Source of the DNA: Amphritea japonica ATCC BAA-1530
Lineage (GTDB): Bacteria; Pseudomonadota; Gammaproteobacteria; Pseudomonadales; Balneatricaceae
Assembly (NCBI RefSeq): GCF_016592435.1
Contig: NZ_AP014545.1
Span: 2,302,693 to 2,366,692, forward strand
Direction: 5' to 3'
DNA length: 64,000 bases
This document shows positions 17,025 through 26,816 of this stretch, one piece after another. The notes beneath the pieces are model-generated. The model saw nothing but the letters and a program-made list of their open reading frames with translations. It was not told the origin of the DNA and did no database searches. The first letter of the stretch is position 1. Each line of letters opens with the position of its first letter. A program made the position numbers and the translations under genes.

Positions 17025-18989
17025 TTATACCTCTGTTAACGCTTCAACTTTAAGAAGAAGATCTGCGTACCTCAGGCTTTCACAACTACCAAAACCACTC
17101 AACTGTCTTACCTTATTACGCGCAAACAGGGGCACGCTTATCCCCGCTAAAAAACGGCACTGAGTATCGATCGAAACCCTTCCTGAATGCTTAGCAGCAA
17201 GATGCTGAACTAATCCTGAGAGGTCATTTCTAAGCTGCTCATCAGAAGGCCAGTCTGGTGATGCCGAGTACTCAAGGCGCGCTGGCTTGCCTCTGCAGGA
17301 AGAACAATGACCGCAGCCTTCATCACTTTCATGATCATCAAAGTAGATAGAAAGATTGCGACTCAGGCAGCTCTCTAACTCAAAGAAACGAATCAATGCA
17401 GCAATACGTTTAATCTCCTTAGCCTCTTTATCCTTAAAATAATCATATAACCGCTGCCCCAGACCAGGGTCAGCTAACGCTGCCAGATTTATCTGGAATA
17501 CTTCGGTGATTTTCTTGGTTTCAAGCTCGATCAGACGCTGCTCTTGCAAGTAATCCAGCGCTGAAACCACCCGTTTACGGTCACAATTATAAGTCCTGAA
17601 CAGAGCCTCAAACTCCAGCGTCCCCCAGACTCTTTTGAACTGAGTATTGGCCAGGACAGCAGATAAAAATTCTTTTCGCTCGCCATTGAAGCCTTCTAGT
17701 ATCTGGCTTTCAGACTGCAATAATTTATATTTAAAATCAGCAAAATAGGCGTACAACGGCTGAAGCACCCCTAATAATTCGAGCTGTACTAATAAAGTTT
17801 TCATTGGCAGTTGACGAATATTACTGGCCGTAGACAAGCCATGTAGTTGTAACTCCCACTGGCTGTTCTGACATTCACTGCGGATATTCTCCAGAACATA
17901 TTCGATGCCACTGAGCTCGGGAGTATCTCCGTAGACAAAGTTTTCGACCGTATTCAAACCATCCAGATTAGCCAGCGTAATGCAGTTAGATGGCAAGCCA
18001 TTCCGACCCGCCCGACCGATCTCCTGACTGTAGTTTTCAATCGATTTAGGCAGATCATAGTGAATGACAAAGCGAATATCACTCTTATCGATCCCCATAC
18101 CGAAGGCGATTGTCGCCACCACTACATTAATTCGACCCGACATAAAGTCAGACTGAATCTTTTGACGCTTCTTATCCTCAAAGCCCGCATGATAAGCAGC
18201 AGCATTAATCCCCTGCTGAACCAGAAACCCTGCAACCTGCTCAGCGCTGTGTTGCAAAGTCACATAAACAATACCGGCGCCCTGCTGTTCACTTATAGAC
18301 TGCATCAACTGTTTGTTTTTTCCGTCACTGGACACCGGCAGTACCGTCAGGTCAAGGTTTGGACGATAGAAACCTGTCTGCACAATATGCTCTTCTTTAA
18401 TCGCAAACTTTTGTGCCATATCCAGCTTAACTTGTCGGGTCGCAGTGGCCGTTAACAGCAACACCAGGGGGATATTCAGCGCTTCTCTATAAGCCGGTAA
18501 TTTAAGGTAGTCCGGGCGGAAGTTATGGCCCCATTCAGAGATACAGTGAGCCTCATCTACCACCAACATTGAGACCGGAACCGACTGAATAAACTGCCGA
18601 AAGCGTTCATTCTTAAATCGCTCCACCGATACCATAAGAACTTTCGTTGTACCGTTACGAATATCACTCATCACCTGCCGGTTCTGATCCGGTGTCAGTG
18701 TTGAGTCAATACTCGCAGCAGGAATACCTTTTTGGGCGAGAAACTCCAATTGATCTTTCATCAGTGCCAACAGCGGTGACACCACCAGCGTAAGATGTGG
18801 GAGCTGTGTTGCGGTTAACTGATAACAAAGTGATTTACCGGAGCCTGTAGGAAAGATGGCTAACGAAGAGCTGCCATTCAATAGCTGACAGACCGTCTGC
18901 TCCTGCCCCTGGCGGAACTGGTCAAAACCAAAAAATTGTTTAAGTGGGGAGTGCAGGTTAACTGTCATCTGAGTACTCGTTAAGTCCAT
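17025..18989 (-). CDS. RecQ family ATP-dependent DNA helicase
   Basis: 654 residues. Motif 0/I FRQGQEQ and FPTGSGKSLCYQ, motif II VVDEAHCISEWGHNFRPDYLKL, and motif VI YSQEIGRAGRNGLPSNC. A RecQ zinc-binding cluster follows (SCLSRN ... CGHCSSC near residue 575). The final part lacks a clear HRDC domain. E. coli RecQ is 609 residues, and this longer, divergent branch is a RecQ-like paralogue common in marine gammaproteobacteria. It unwinds DNA 3'-5'. A second ATG at 18968 is possible. It converges with the DUF1289 gene. Confidence 0.9.
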   Translation of the reverse strand: MDLTSTQMTVNLHSPLKQFFGFDQFRQGQEQTVCQLLNGSSSLAIFPTGSGKSLCYQLTATQLPHLTLVVSPLLALMKDQLEFLAQKGIPAASIDSTLTPDQNRQVMSDIRNGTTKVLMVSVERFKNERFRQFIQSVPVSMLVVDEAHCISEWGHNFRPDYLKLPAYREALNIPLVLLLTATATRQVKLDMAQKFAIKEEHIVQTGFYRPNLDLTVLPVSSDGKNKQLMQSISEQQGAGIVYVTLQHSAEQVAGFLVQQGINAAAYHAGFEDKKRQKIQSDFMSGRINVVVATIAFGMGIDKSDIRFVIHYDLPKSIENYSQEIGRAGRNGLPSNCITLANLDGLNTVENFVYGDTPELSGIEYVLENIRSECQNSQWELQLHGLSTASNIRQLPMKTLLVQLELLGVLQPLYAYFADFKYKLLQSESQILEGFNGERKEFLSAVLANTQFKRVWGTLEFEALFRTYNCDRKRVVSALDYLQEQRLIELETKKITEVFQINLAALADPGLGQRLYDYFKDKEAKEIKRIAALIRFFELESCLSRNLSIYFDDHESDEGCGHCSSCRGKPARLEYSASPDWPSDEQLRNDLSGLVQHLAAKHSGRVSIDTQCRFLAGISVPLFARNKVRQLSGFGSCESLRYADLLLKVEALTEV

Positions 18990-19143
18990 TTATAAGCTTT
19001 AAGGGGGTAGCGCATATCTGCTCAGCTTGGTACTGACTCAAGAACAACAGCAGTTCAATGTTTTGCAGTATAACCACTTCCACGAACACTGCTACCGTTT
19101 CACTGAATCCGTTGATTCGACACAAAACAGAGCTTAGAAAAAA

Positions 19144-19170
19144 GACAAAAAAAGGGGGCATAAAGCCCCC
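19144..19170 (-). terminator. Rho-independent terminator of the aminotransferase-SSADH operon
   Basis: Read on the minus strand: GGGGGC-TTTAT-GCCCCC followed by seven T and a further T-rich run. It lies 159 bases past the aminotransferase stop. Confidence 0.85.
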
Positions 19171-19328
19171 AAACAAAGAGATCCGTCAGGACCAGTGCTC
19201 GACAAGAAACAACTCAACCATTCCAACAGCGAATGTAAGTTGCAATGGAACTGTAGAGGTCATCGGGCAAGCCAGTTCCAAACCGGCCCGATCGCGCAAG
19301 AAAGTATTAAACGCTGTTCAATACTGCA

Positions 19329-20681
19329 TTAAGCAGCAATCAAGCCTTCACGAGTAACGAAGTCCAGCGTTTCATCCAGCGCTTTACCCAGCTTTTCAAT
19401 CATCTCGTCGACTTGCGCTTCTGTCACAATCAACGGCGGACAGAATGCGAGTGAGTTACCTGCAACTGCACGGGTAATCATGCCGTGCTTTTGACAGGAC
19501 TGCATAGCGAAAGTACCCACTGCGCCGCCCTCAAAACCTGCACCCGAGCGCTTATCAGAGACCATCTCCACAGCACCAATCATACCTTCGCCACGCACTT
19601 CACCCACCAGCGGATGATCCTCGAATTCATGCAGGCGTTTCTGCATATACTCGCCCAATGTGGCCGCATGGCCGAAGATATTATCGCGCTCGTAGATTTC
19701 CAGTGTTTTCAGTGCAACTGCAGCAGCTACCGGGTGCCCCGAATAGGTATAACCATGACCGAACACACCCACTTTTGCGCTGGGCTCGATCATCGCTTCA
19801 TAGATATCACCACGGATAACAGAAGCACTAATCGGCATATAAGCAGACGAAAGCTGTTTAGCCAGAGTCATCAACGCAGGGCTTTCAATCCCCATAGTGG
19901 TACAGCCAAAATCATTACCGGTTCGGCCAAAGCCGGTGATAACCTCATCAGCCCAGAACAGGATATCGTACTTATTCAGTATCGCCTGAACCTTCTGATA
20001 GTAGCCTTTCGGTGGAACGATAACGCCGCTGGCACCGGTAATAGGCTCAGCGATAAAAGCTGCAATGGTATCTGCACCCTCTTTCAGAATCAGCTGCTCA
20101 AGGTTATTAACAATACGGTCAACAAACTGTTCCTCAGTTTCACCCGGCAACGCACCATGGAAGTAATGCGGCGCATCAGTACGCAGAACACCCAGTGCAT
20201 TGAACGGCAGATCAAAATTGGTGTGATTAGGTGGTAAGCCGGTCAACGAGGCAGATGCAACCGTCACGCCATGATAAGAGCGTTCTCGGGCAATAATCTT
20301 AAACTTTTCAGGCTTACCAATCGCGTTAAAGTAATATCGCAGCATTTTTACATGAGTGTCGTTAGCATCACTTCCAGAGTTGCCGAAAAACACCTTCGCA
20401 TTCTCCACGGGCACCATTGCGGTTAGCTTTTCGGACAGATCAATTCCAACCTGATGGGTTTTGCCACCAAACATATGCGAATAAGACAGCTTTCCCATCT
20501 GCTCAGCGGTAGTGTCGATCAATTCACGATTATTGTAACCAAGTGAAGTACACCATAGCCCAGCTAACCCTTCCAGATACTGGTTTCCTTCACTGTCATA
20601 AACATAGGCGCCGTCACCCCGTTCAATAGTCAGGGTTTCTGTTACTTTCAAGTTAGTTGTTGGGTAAATAATATTACTCAT
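19329..20681 (-). CDS. Class III aminotransferase (GABA/omega-amino acid type)
   Basis: 450 residues. PLP lysine in TLAKQLSSAYMPISA, with DEVITGFGRTG, AEPITGASGVIVPP and GHGYTYSGHPVAAA. It lies 23 bases downstream of the succinate semialdehyde dehydrogenase gene in one operon, so 4-aminobutyrate to succinate semialdehyde is the most likely step. Pyruvate-dependent SpuC/GabT-like enzymes have the same motifs. Another short omega-amino acid cannot be excluded. A divergent LysR gene at 22309 is the likely regulator. Confidence 0.88.
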   Translation of the reverse strand: MSNIIYPTTNLKVTETLTIERGDGAYVYDSEGNQYLEGLAGLWCTSLGYNNRELIDTTAEQMGKLSYSHMFGGKTHQVGIDLSEKLTAMVPVENAKVFFGNSGSDANDTHVKMLRYYFNAIGKPEKFKIIARERSYHGVTVASASLTGLPPNHTNFDLPFNALGVLRTDAPHYFHGALPGETEEQFVDRIVNNLEQLILKEGADTIAAFIAEPITGASGVIVPPKGYYQKVQAILNKYDILFWADEVITGFGRTGNDFGCTTMGIESPALMTLAKQLSSAYMPISASVIRGDIYEAMIEPSAKVGVFGHGYTYSGHPVAAAVALKTLEIYERDNIFGHAATLGEYMQKRLHEFEDHPLVGEVRGEGMIGAVEMVSDKRSGAGFEGGAVGTFAMQSCQKHGMITRAVAGNSLAFCPPLIVTEAQVDEMIEKLGKALDETLDFVTREGLIAA

Positions 20682-20704
20682 AATTCTTCTCCACTAATCA
20701 CAGC

Positions 20705-22171
20705 TTAACGCTGCAATGCGCCAAAACAGATATACTTAGTTTCCAGATAATCATCCAGACCATACTTCGAACCTTCCCGGCCCTGACCCGACTCTTTAAC
20801 ACCACCGAAGGGGATGACTTCAGAGCTAATAGCGGTTTCATTTACGCCGACCATACCGTAATCAATGGCTTCGGATACACGCCAGCTACGCCCCATATTT
20901 TCGGTATAAACATAAGCCGCCAGACCAAACTCAGTATCGTTGGCCATCTGTACTGCCTCAGCTTCCGTACTGAACTTAAAGACTGGTGCCACCGGACCAA
21001 ATATCTCTTCCCGGAAGACACGCATCGAACTATTCACGTTAGTTAATACGGTAGGTTGATAGAAACAGTCCCCTTGTTCACCGGGCTGGCCACCAACAAC
21101 CACTGTCGCACCCTCTTCTATCGCATTCTTAACCTTCTCATCGATCTCTTTGGCTGCTTTTTCGGTAATTACCGGGCCATGAGTAGTGCTTTCATCAAAG
21201 CCATTGCCGATCTTGAACGCCCTTACCGCTGCACTAAATCTCTCAACGAAAGCATCGTGAATCCCATCCTGTACTAACAGGCGGTTGGCGCAGATGCAGG
21301 TTTGACCTGAGTTACGGTATTTAGCGGTCAAAGCTCCCGCGACGGCCAGATCAAGGTCTGCATCATCAAAAATGATGACCGGTGCATTACCGCCCAACTC
21401 CATCGATGTCCGTTTAACGGTGTCAGCACACTGCTTCATCAGCAACTTACCTACCGGTGTAGAGCCGGTAAAAGTCACTTTCTTAACGGTCGGGTTAGAG
21501 GTCATCTCACCACCGATAGCAGGCGCATCCATACCCGGCAATACATTTAACAGTCCCGCTGGCATACCTGCCCTATTTGCCAGTTCAACCAGCGCCAGTG
21601 CTGATAAAGGCGTCTCAGCAGCAGGCTTTAATACAATGGCGCACCCTACCGCCAATGCCGGGCCTGCTTTACGAGTGATCATTGCATTGGGAAAGTTCCA
21701 GGGTGTAATTGCAGCCACCACACCAATAGGCTGCTTAACCACAACACCACGACGATCCATCTGCGGGGTAGGAATAATATCGCCGTAAATTCGTTTACCC
21801 TCTTCCGCAAACCACTTGATAAACGAGGCACCATAAGCGATTTCACCCCGGGATTCAGCCAGGGGTTTGCCCTGCTCTGCGGTCATAATCACCGCCAGAT
21901 CCTCAGTACTTTCAATAATCAGGTCATACCACTTTTCTAGCACATCACTGCGTTCTTTAGCTGGCAATACCTTCCACTCAGACATCGCGATTTGAGCCGC
22001 TGCGATCGCTCTTCGGGTTTCATTGGCCCCAACACTGGCGACATCCGCCAGGTGTTCACCGGTCGCAGGATCAGTTACCGAAAATGTATCTCCGCTATCA
22101 GCATCAACCCACTGGCCACTGATAAAAGCCTGAGTCCGGAACAACGCTTTATCTTTAAGTTCTAATGTCAT
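20705..22171 (-). CDS. gabD: NAD(P)-dependent succinate semialdehyde dehydrogenase
   Basis: 488 residues. Aldehyde dehydrogenase with catalytic Cys in NSGQTCICANR and general-base Glu in SMELGGNAPVI. The N-terminus LKDKALFRTQAFISGQWVDAD aligns with E. coli GabD, which supports the ATG at 22171 over one at 22183. It oxidises succinate semialdehyde to succinate in GABA degradation. It is first in the operon with the aminotransferase. A small hairpin (AGCCG/CGGCT, 22195-22210) lies just before the start. Confidence 0.92.
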   Translation of the reverse strand: MTLELKDKALFRTQAFISGQWVDADSGDTFSVTDPATGEHLADVASVGANETRRAIAAAQIAMSEWKVLPAKERSDVLEKWYDLIIESTEDLAVIMTAEQGKPLAESRGEIAYGASFIKWFAEEGKRIYGDIIPTPQMDRRGVVVKQPIGVVAAITPWNFPNAMITRKAGPALAVGCAIVLKPAAETPLSALALVELANRAGMPAGLLNVLPGMDAPAIGGEMTSNPTVKKVTFTGSTPVGKLLMKQCADTVKRTSMELGGNAPVIIFDDADLDLAVAGALTAKYRNSGQTCICANRLLVQDGIHDAFVERFSAAVRAFKIGNGFDESTTHGPVITEKAAKEIDEKVKNAIEEGATVVVGGQPGEQGDCFYQPTVLTNVNSSMRVFREEIFGPVAPVFKFSTEAEAVQMANDTEFGLAAYVYTENMGRSWRVSEAIDYGMVGVNETAISSEVIPFGGVKESGQGREGSKYGLDDYLETKYICFGALQR

Positions 22172-22308
22172 GCTGTATCTCATCTCTTACACATAGCCGT
22201 TTAAGCGGCTTTGCTATTAACCTATTTATAGATCGACAACTCTTTTGTTTATATAATTACTTTTAATTATTTACATTTGAATAAACAAATACAAAGGCAC
22301 CAAGTGTT

Positions 22309-23232
22309 ATGGGACGAAGAAAAGCCGCCCTCTCCGGTCAGCTCGCCGATATGGATCTGCGCTTACTGAGAGTATTCAAAACAGTGGTAGAGTCCGGTGG
22401 ATTTACCGCTGCTGAAATCCAACTCAACCTGGCGAACTCTACAATCTCAAATTACATATCCGATTTAGAAAAACGCCTTGATATGCGACTATGCGAGCGC
22501 GGCCGTGCAGGTTTTTCACTCACTCAGCAAGGTCAGACTGTCTACAACGCAACGCTGGAACTACTCAGTGCCATCGATCAATTTACAAACACCGTCAACC
22601 AAAACCACCACCGTATATCAGGCGATCTTCATCTGGGGTTTGCCGAGCACATGCTTGGAGCTCAGAATGCTGGCATTATCCAGGCACTGGAGCGCTTTTC
22701 CGAACTAGCACCGGATGTAAATATCCGTATCAGCACAATGAGCTCTGATGATGTCATCTCCGCGCTGCTCAATAATCAGATCGACATCGGTATCACTGTA
22801 TTTCACCAGTCCTATCCTGAACTCACCAGCCTGCAACTCTTTGATGAAGAGATGTTGCTGTACTGCGCCCAAAAGCATCCGCTCTTTAATCGTAATGATG
22901 AAATTAGTTCAGATGAATTGCGCCAGTTCCGGTTTGTAGAATCCCCCCGACTTATGCCGGGTCGGGAGATTCATCCAGAGATGAAACAATGGAATAAACA
23001 AGCCAAGGCCCATCACCAGGAAGCCAGGGCCACACTAATATTAAGTGGCCACTATCTGGGATACCTGCCTCGCCATCTGGTCAGTAACTGGGGGCTCGAA
23101 AACGATCTGCGCCCCCTGTTAACGGAGAAGTATAGCTACAGCAACACATTCAAAGCAGTCTGGCGTAACCGACAGAAAAATCAGTTAATCATCCAACATT
23201 TTACCGAGTGCCTGAGTGAGTCAGCTATCTGA
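22309..23232 (+). CDS. LysR family regulator (paralogue 1 of 3)
   Basis: 307 residues. HTH region LRVFKTVVESGGFTAAEIQLNLANSTISNYISDLEKRL, then LCERGRAGFSLTQQG. It is divergent from gabD with a 137-base spacer, so control of the GABA-type operon is likely. It is clearly related to the regulators at 26817 and 40916, which share the SGGF-AAE-LN and RGRAGF-LT motifs. Its 3' end overlaps that of the convergent universal stress gene by 12 bases. Confidence 0.9.
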   Translation: MGRRKAALSGQLADMDLRLLRVFKTVVESGGFTAAEIQLNLANSTISNYISDLEKRLDMRLCERGRAGFSLTQQGQTVYNATLELLSAIDQFTNTVNQNHHRISGDLHLGFAEHMLGAQNAGIIQALERFSELAPDVNIRISTMSSDDVISALLNNQIDIGITVFHQSYPELTSLQLFDEEMLLYCAQKHPLFNRNDEISSDELRQFRFVESPRLMPGREIHPEMKQWNKQAKAHHQEARATLILSGHYLGYLPRHLVSNWGLENDLRPLLTEKYSYSNTFKAVWRNRQKNQLIIQHFTECLSESAI

Positions 23233-23661
23233 TTCACCCCGGCGTACGATAAAGACTGAGCAAGGCGCATGGCGTACCACCCGTTCAGCATTTGAGCCGA
23301 TAAAATAACTGCTGATACCCGGTTTGCGAGCCATCATCACTATTACATCAGCTTTCAGCTGATTAGCCGTTTCCAGAATTTGATCATGGGCCGGACCACT
23401 ACGATAGATAGTGCTGACACGAAGGTTCTCTGGCAGTTCAGACAACAGCCCCTCCATCTCTTTAAGAGCGTCTTTACGGTGCCCTTCGTGCGCCCTCTCA
23501 TCGAACTGAGGGTTTCCCGCACGGTGCACAAAACTCTGATCAACATACAGTAGATGCAAATCTGCGTTTTCACCGGTAGCCAGTGATACCGCAATTTTCC
23601 CTAACTCAACCACCTGTGCTTTGTGTGACAGATCCAGAGGTACTAGAATATTTTTATACAT
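23221..23661 (-). CDS. Universal stress protein (UspA family), TRAP-linked
   Basis: 146 residues. MYKNILVPLDLSHKA at the start, and the ATP-binding C-terminal pattern GSNAERVVRHAPCSVFIVR (G-2x-G-9x-G-type). It is the last gene of a TRAP operon, 10 bases after dctM. In Halomonas teaABCD the USP TeaD binds ATP and modulates ectoine TRAP uptake, and the same gene order is seen here. Transport control is inferred. Confidence 0.9.
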   Translation of the reverse strand: MYKNILVPLDLSHKAQVVELGKIAVSLATGENADLHLLYVDQSFVHRAGNPQFDERAHEGHRKDALKEMEGLLSELPENLRVSTIYRSGPAHDQILETANQLKADVIVMMARKPGISSYFIGSNAERVVRHAPCSVFIVRRGESDS

Positions 23662-23671
23662 GATTTTTTCC

Positions 23672-24994
23672 TTAACCCATCACCAGTGTCGGTAACCAGA
23701 GCACAATCTCGGGAAACACCATACAGAGAATCAATACTGTCAGATTCAACATAATAAAGGGCGCCACTGACTTGTAGATCTCTGACATACCGATCTCCGG
23801 TGGCGCGATTCCTTTCAGATAAAACAGTGCGAAACCATAAGGTGGTGTTTGTACCGCAATCAGAATATTAAGAATCATCAACACACCGAACCAGATTGGA
23901 TCGTAGCCCAGAGACACCGCAATCGGCGTGAACAGCGGCGCGCACATCAGTACGATGATGAACTCATCAATAATGAAGCCCAACAACAACATAATCAGCT
24001 GGAACATGATGATGATCATGATCGGCGGCAGATCAAGCGTGCCCGTGAAATCAGCCACCATGCTTTGTACACCCATCAACAGGTGGAAATTACTAAAGAC
24101 TGAGGCACCGAAGATAATCCACATCGCAACGCTGACTAACGCGGCGGTCTGGAAGCCAGAATGCAGGAACATATCCAATTTAAAGCGCTTAAACATAATC
24201 GCCAGAATTAGCGCTCCTACCACACCGATAGCGCCGGATTCAGTCGGTGTTGCGATACCACTGATAATACTGCCCAGTACCGCCACAATTAGCAGAATTG
24301 AAAACAGACCATCCCGGGCAATCTTAAATTTTTCCCGGCCTTCCAGCTTAACGATATCTTTATTATCCATATCCCGTGGCGCACGATCCGGGAATAACCA
24401 ACAACTAATGGCTACATACAGAATCATCATCACCACCGTTAGCAGTGCAGGCATCATCGCACCCAGGAACATCCGGCCCACCGAGTTCTGCGTCGACGCA
24501 GCAAACATAATCATCGGTATACTGGGTGGAATAAGAATACCCAGGCCACCACCGGCCATGATGACACCCAATGCCAGGCGCTTGTTATAGCCCCGTTCCA
24601 ACATTGGACGTAGTGCGATGCTACCGGAGGTCATAATACCTGCGCCGATAATACCCACCATTGCTCCGATCATTGAACAAACACCGATAACACTGATCGC
24701 CAGCGAACCCCGCACACGGCCAATCAACATCTGGCTGAAGTTGAACATCGCATCGCCGATGCCTGACTTAGTCAGCAACTGCCCCATATAGATATAAAGG
24801 GGAATCGCTAACAGGATAAAACTGAAATAGGTTGCTTCAAGGGTGGTAGGTATCACGTTGAATATCCCATCACCCCAGGTCATATAACCGATCATCATGG
24901 CAATACCGCCCAATGCCAGTCCCACCTGAGCGCCTAACGCGAAGAACACCAGAATGCATAGCAGCAGTACTACCGTTAATAGTTCGATACCCAT
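23672..24994 (-). CDS. dctM: TRAP transporter large permease (DctM)
   Basis: 440 residues with about 12 membrane segments. DctM-type motifs: GAQVGLALGGIAMMIGY, GVCSMIGAMVGIIGAGIMTSG, IPPSIPMIMFAAST and QTPPYGFALFYLKG. It is the Na+-coupled membrane component. The ATG at 24994 shares its A with the dctQ stop (TGATG), and an in-frame GTG lies one codon earlier. The substrate is not readable from the sequence. Confidence 0.93.
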   Translation of the reverse strand: MGIELLTVVLLLCILVFFALGAQVGLALGGIAMMIGYMTWGDGIFNVIPTTLEATYFSFILLAIPLYIYMGQLLTKSGIGDAMFNFSQMLIGRVRGSLAISVIGVCSMIGAMVGIIGAGIMTSGSIALRPMLERGYNKRLALGVIMAGGGLGILIPPSIPMIMFAASTQNSVGRMFLGAMMPALLTVVMMILYVAISCWLFPDRAPRDMDNKDIVKLEGREKFKIARDGLFSILLIVAVLGSIISGIATPTESGAIGVVGALILAIMFKRFKLDMFLHSGFQTAALVSVAMWIIFGASVFSNFHLLMGVQSMVADFTGTLDLPPIMIIIMFQLIMLLLGFIIDEFIIVLMCAPLFTPIAVSLGYDPIWFGVLMILNILIAVQTPPYGFALFYLKGIAPPEIGMSEIYKSVAPFIMLNLTVLILCMVFPEIVLWLPTLVMG

Positions 24995-25524
24995 CACTGA
25001 GCCTCCTCAATAAGCGCTGTACTGGTCAGAAGAAAATACAGTTCGGCCAACATATCTCTTGCCAACTGGGCAATAAACAAACCACCAGCGACCATCATCA
25101 TGATCCAGAAGTGAAACATTGGGGGAGCCCACTCACTTTGACGACGGTAGTCAAACTCAATCGCTTCTTCGTACTTTCCCCAGCTCATCATGACGATGAC
25201 CACGAGGAAGAAAATGGCTAACGAGAATGAGATCAGGTTAAAAATACAGCGGGTTTTGTGGGACACTTTCAGATAGAGAATATCAACATTGATGTGGGCT
25301 CGTTGCTGCTGCGCATATGCACCACCAAGCGCCGCAAGATATCCAAACATAAACAGGGACAGATCAAATGCCCAGATCGTAGGGCTGCCCAGAACGTAGC
25401 GTGAGAACACTTCATAAGCGACAACAAACGCAAGCACAGGCATGATGAAAGACGCTAGCAGGCCGGCCTGGCGAACCACCCAATCAATAGTACAACAGAA
25501 TTTTATTAGTATTTTCTTAAACAT
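24994..25524 (-). CDS. dctQ: TRAP transporter small permease (DctQ)
   Basis: 176 residues and four membrane segments. Typical VVAYEVFSRYVLGSPTIWAFDLSLFMFGYLAALGGAYAQQQRAHINVDI. It pairs with dctM through a one-base stop/start overlap. The stem-loop 25542-25569 separates it from the binding-protein gene. Confidence 0.92.
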   Translation of the reverse strand: MFKKILIKFCCTIDWVVRQAGLLASFIMPVLAFVVAYEVFSRYVLGSPTIWAFDLSLFMFGYLAALGGAYAQQQRAHINVDILYLKVSHKTRCIFNLISFSLAIFFLVVIVMMSWGKYEEAIEFDYRRQSEWAPPMFHFWIMMMVAGGLFIAQLARDMLAELYFLLTSTALIEEAQ

Positions 25525-25541
25525 AACGACACCTGCAATAG

Positions 25542-25569
25542 AAAAAGGGGCACGACTGCACCCCTTTTT
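25542..25569 (-). terminator. Intercistronic stem-loop/attenuator between dctP and dctQ
   Basis: AAAAAGGGG, a 10-base loop, then CCCCTTTTT. It looks like a leaky terminator that would leave more dctP than dctQM message. Confidence 0.7.
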
Positions 25570-25585
25570 AGCTTACTGAAAATGC

Positions 25586-26602
25586 TTACTTGCTATTTGC
25601 ACGCAGGATATCGATCAGCTCTTTGCTGTACTTATCCGCTGCGGCATATTCATCCCACAGGCCTGCACCGGCATCAGCCCATGCTTTACGGTCAGCGTCA
25701 GAGGGTTCCGGGCTCCACTTCAGGCCTTTAGCTTCCATCTCTGCAACCGCTTCAGTTTCCCACTTTTTAGACAGACGCAGCTGGTCAGACGCATGCTGTT
25801 CAGTTGCTTTACGTACCACAGCCTGCAGATCTTCTGGCAGTTTCTTCCAGGCACTACGGTTAACAACGATTGGCAGCACCTGAGCGCCCGCCAACGGTAG
25901 TTTGTACATGTACTTAGCGACTTCAACGTGGTTTCCATCGCGGTGATCGATCATGTTACTACCGATAGAACCATCGATTACGCCCGTTGCCAGAGAGGTA
26001 TAAATCTCGCTCCAGGACAAAGAAACAGGTGACGCTTCCAGGTTACGCAAGAATTTACCGTAAGCACCCGGAGCACGAATCTTCAGACCTTTAAAGTCTG
26101 CAGCAGACTTAATTTCTTTCTTGGTCAGGATATAAACCGGGGGCTGGATGTAAGGTTCAAGCCAAACCAGACCTTGTGAACCGTAGGCTTTCGTCAGGAC
26201 TTTATCCCAACCCTGATCATGAAACAGCGCCTGTAGCTCAGCCGGATCATCAGTACCACCTGGCAGACCGATCTCAACCACACCGGCAGGTAATTCACCG
26301 GCATGCATCGACTGAAAAGGCGCGCCCATAGTGACCAGGCCTGATTTAACTGCGCCCAACAAACCACTGGTACCGACACCTTCACCGGAATACAGAACCT
26401 GAACCTTAATACGGCCTTCTGAAGCGGCTTCAATGTTCTTAGCCAGACTCTCGTATACTTCACCAAAAGCAGTACCACGCCCATACAGATTACTAAAGCG
26501 CCAGTTATGCTCTGCTGCAGACACATCTGCCGCCAGAGTCGCCAGGCCCAACGTTACTGCCAACGCGGATGTCGATAGTTTTTTCTTGAGGTTTTTAATC
26601 AT
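25586..26602 (-). CDS. dctP: TRAP transporter solute-binding protein (DctP family)
   Basis: 338 residues. Signal peptide (KKLSTSALAVTLGLATLAADVSAAE), then the DctP fold with the binding arginine region FKGLKIRAPGAYGKFL and SWSEIYTSLATGVIDGSIGS. First gene of the dctP-dctQ-dctM-usp operon, divergent from a LysR gene at 26817. The nearby GABA/omega-amino acid genes suggest an amino acid-like or carboxylate substrate, but this is context only. Confidence 0.93.
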   Translation of the reverse strand: MIKNLKKKLSTSALAVTLGLATLAADVSAAEHNWRFSNLYGRGTAFGEVYESLAKNIEAASEGRIKVQVLYSGEGVGTSGLLGAVKSGLVTMGAPFQSMHAGELPAGVVEIGLPGGTDDPAELQALFHDQGWDKVLTKAYGSQGLVWLEPYIQPPVYILTKKEIKSAADFKGLKIRAPGAYGKFLRNLEASPVSLSWSEIYTSLATGVIDGSIGSNMIDHRDGNHVEVAKYMYKLPLAGAQVLPIVVNRSAWKKLPEDLQAVVRKATEQHASDQLRLSKKWETEAVAEMEAKGLKWSPEPSDADRKAWADAGAGLWDEYAAADKYSKELIDILRANSK

Positions 26603-26816
26603 ACTCAGCCCTACAGTTCTTATTAGTTATGGATCGGAATAAACACTCGGTAAAACAATCCTTACAAATCACTGCCAATCGATAAATCATGAAAAATCCA
26701 CCCAAACGTTTGTAAAACTTTACGCAACAGCCTTCCATAGGTATAAAATAACGAACAATACTCTATTTATTAGGGCTGATTATCAGTGATCAAAACGATA
26801 GAAAAAGGGGCTGCTA

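Noticed and set aside
19485-20237. 250-codon plus-strand frame
   Set aside because: Antisense to the aminotransferase gene at 19329. The translation is rich in His/Thr with no family features.
23928-24590. 220-codon plus-strand frame
   Set aside because: Antisense to dctM. Long frames opposite membrane-protein genes are expected from codon bias.
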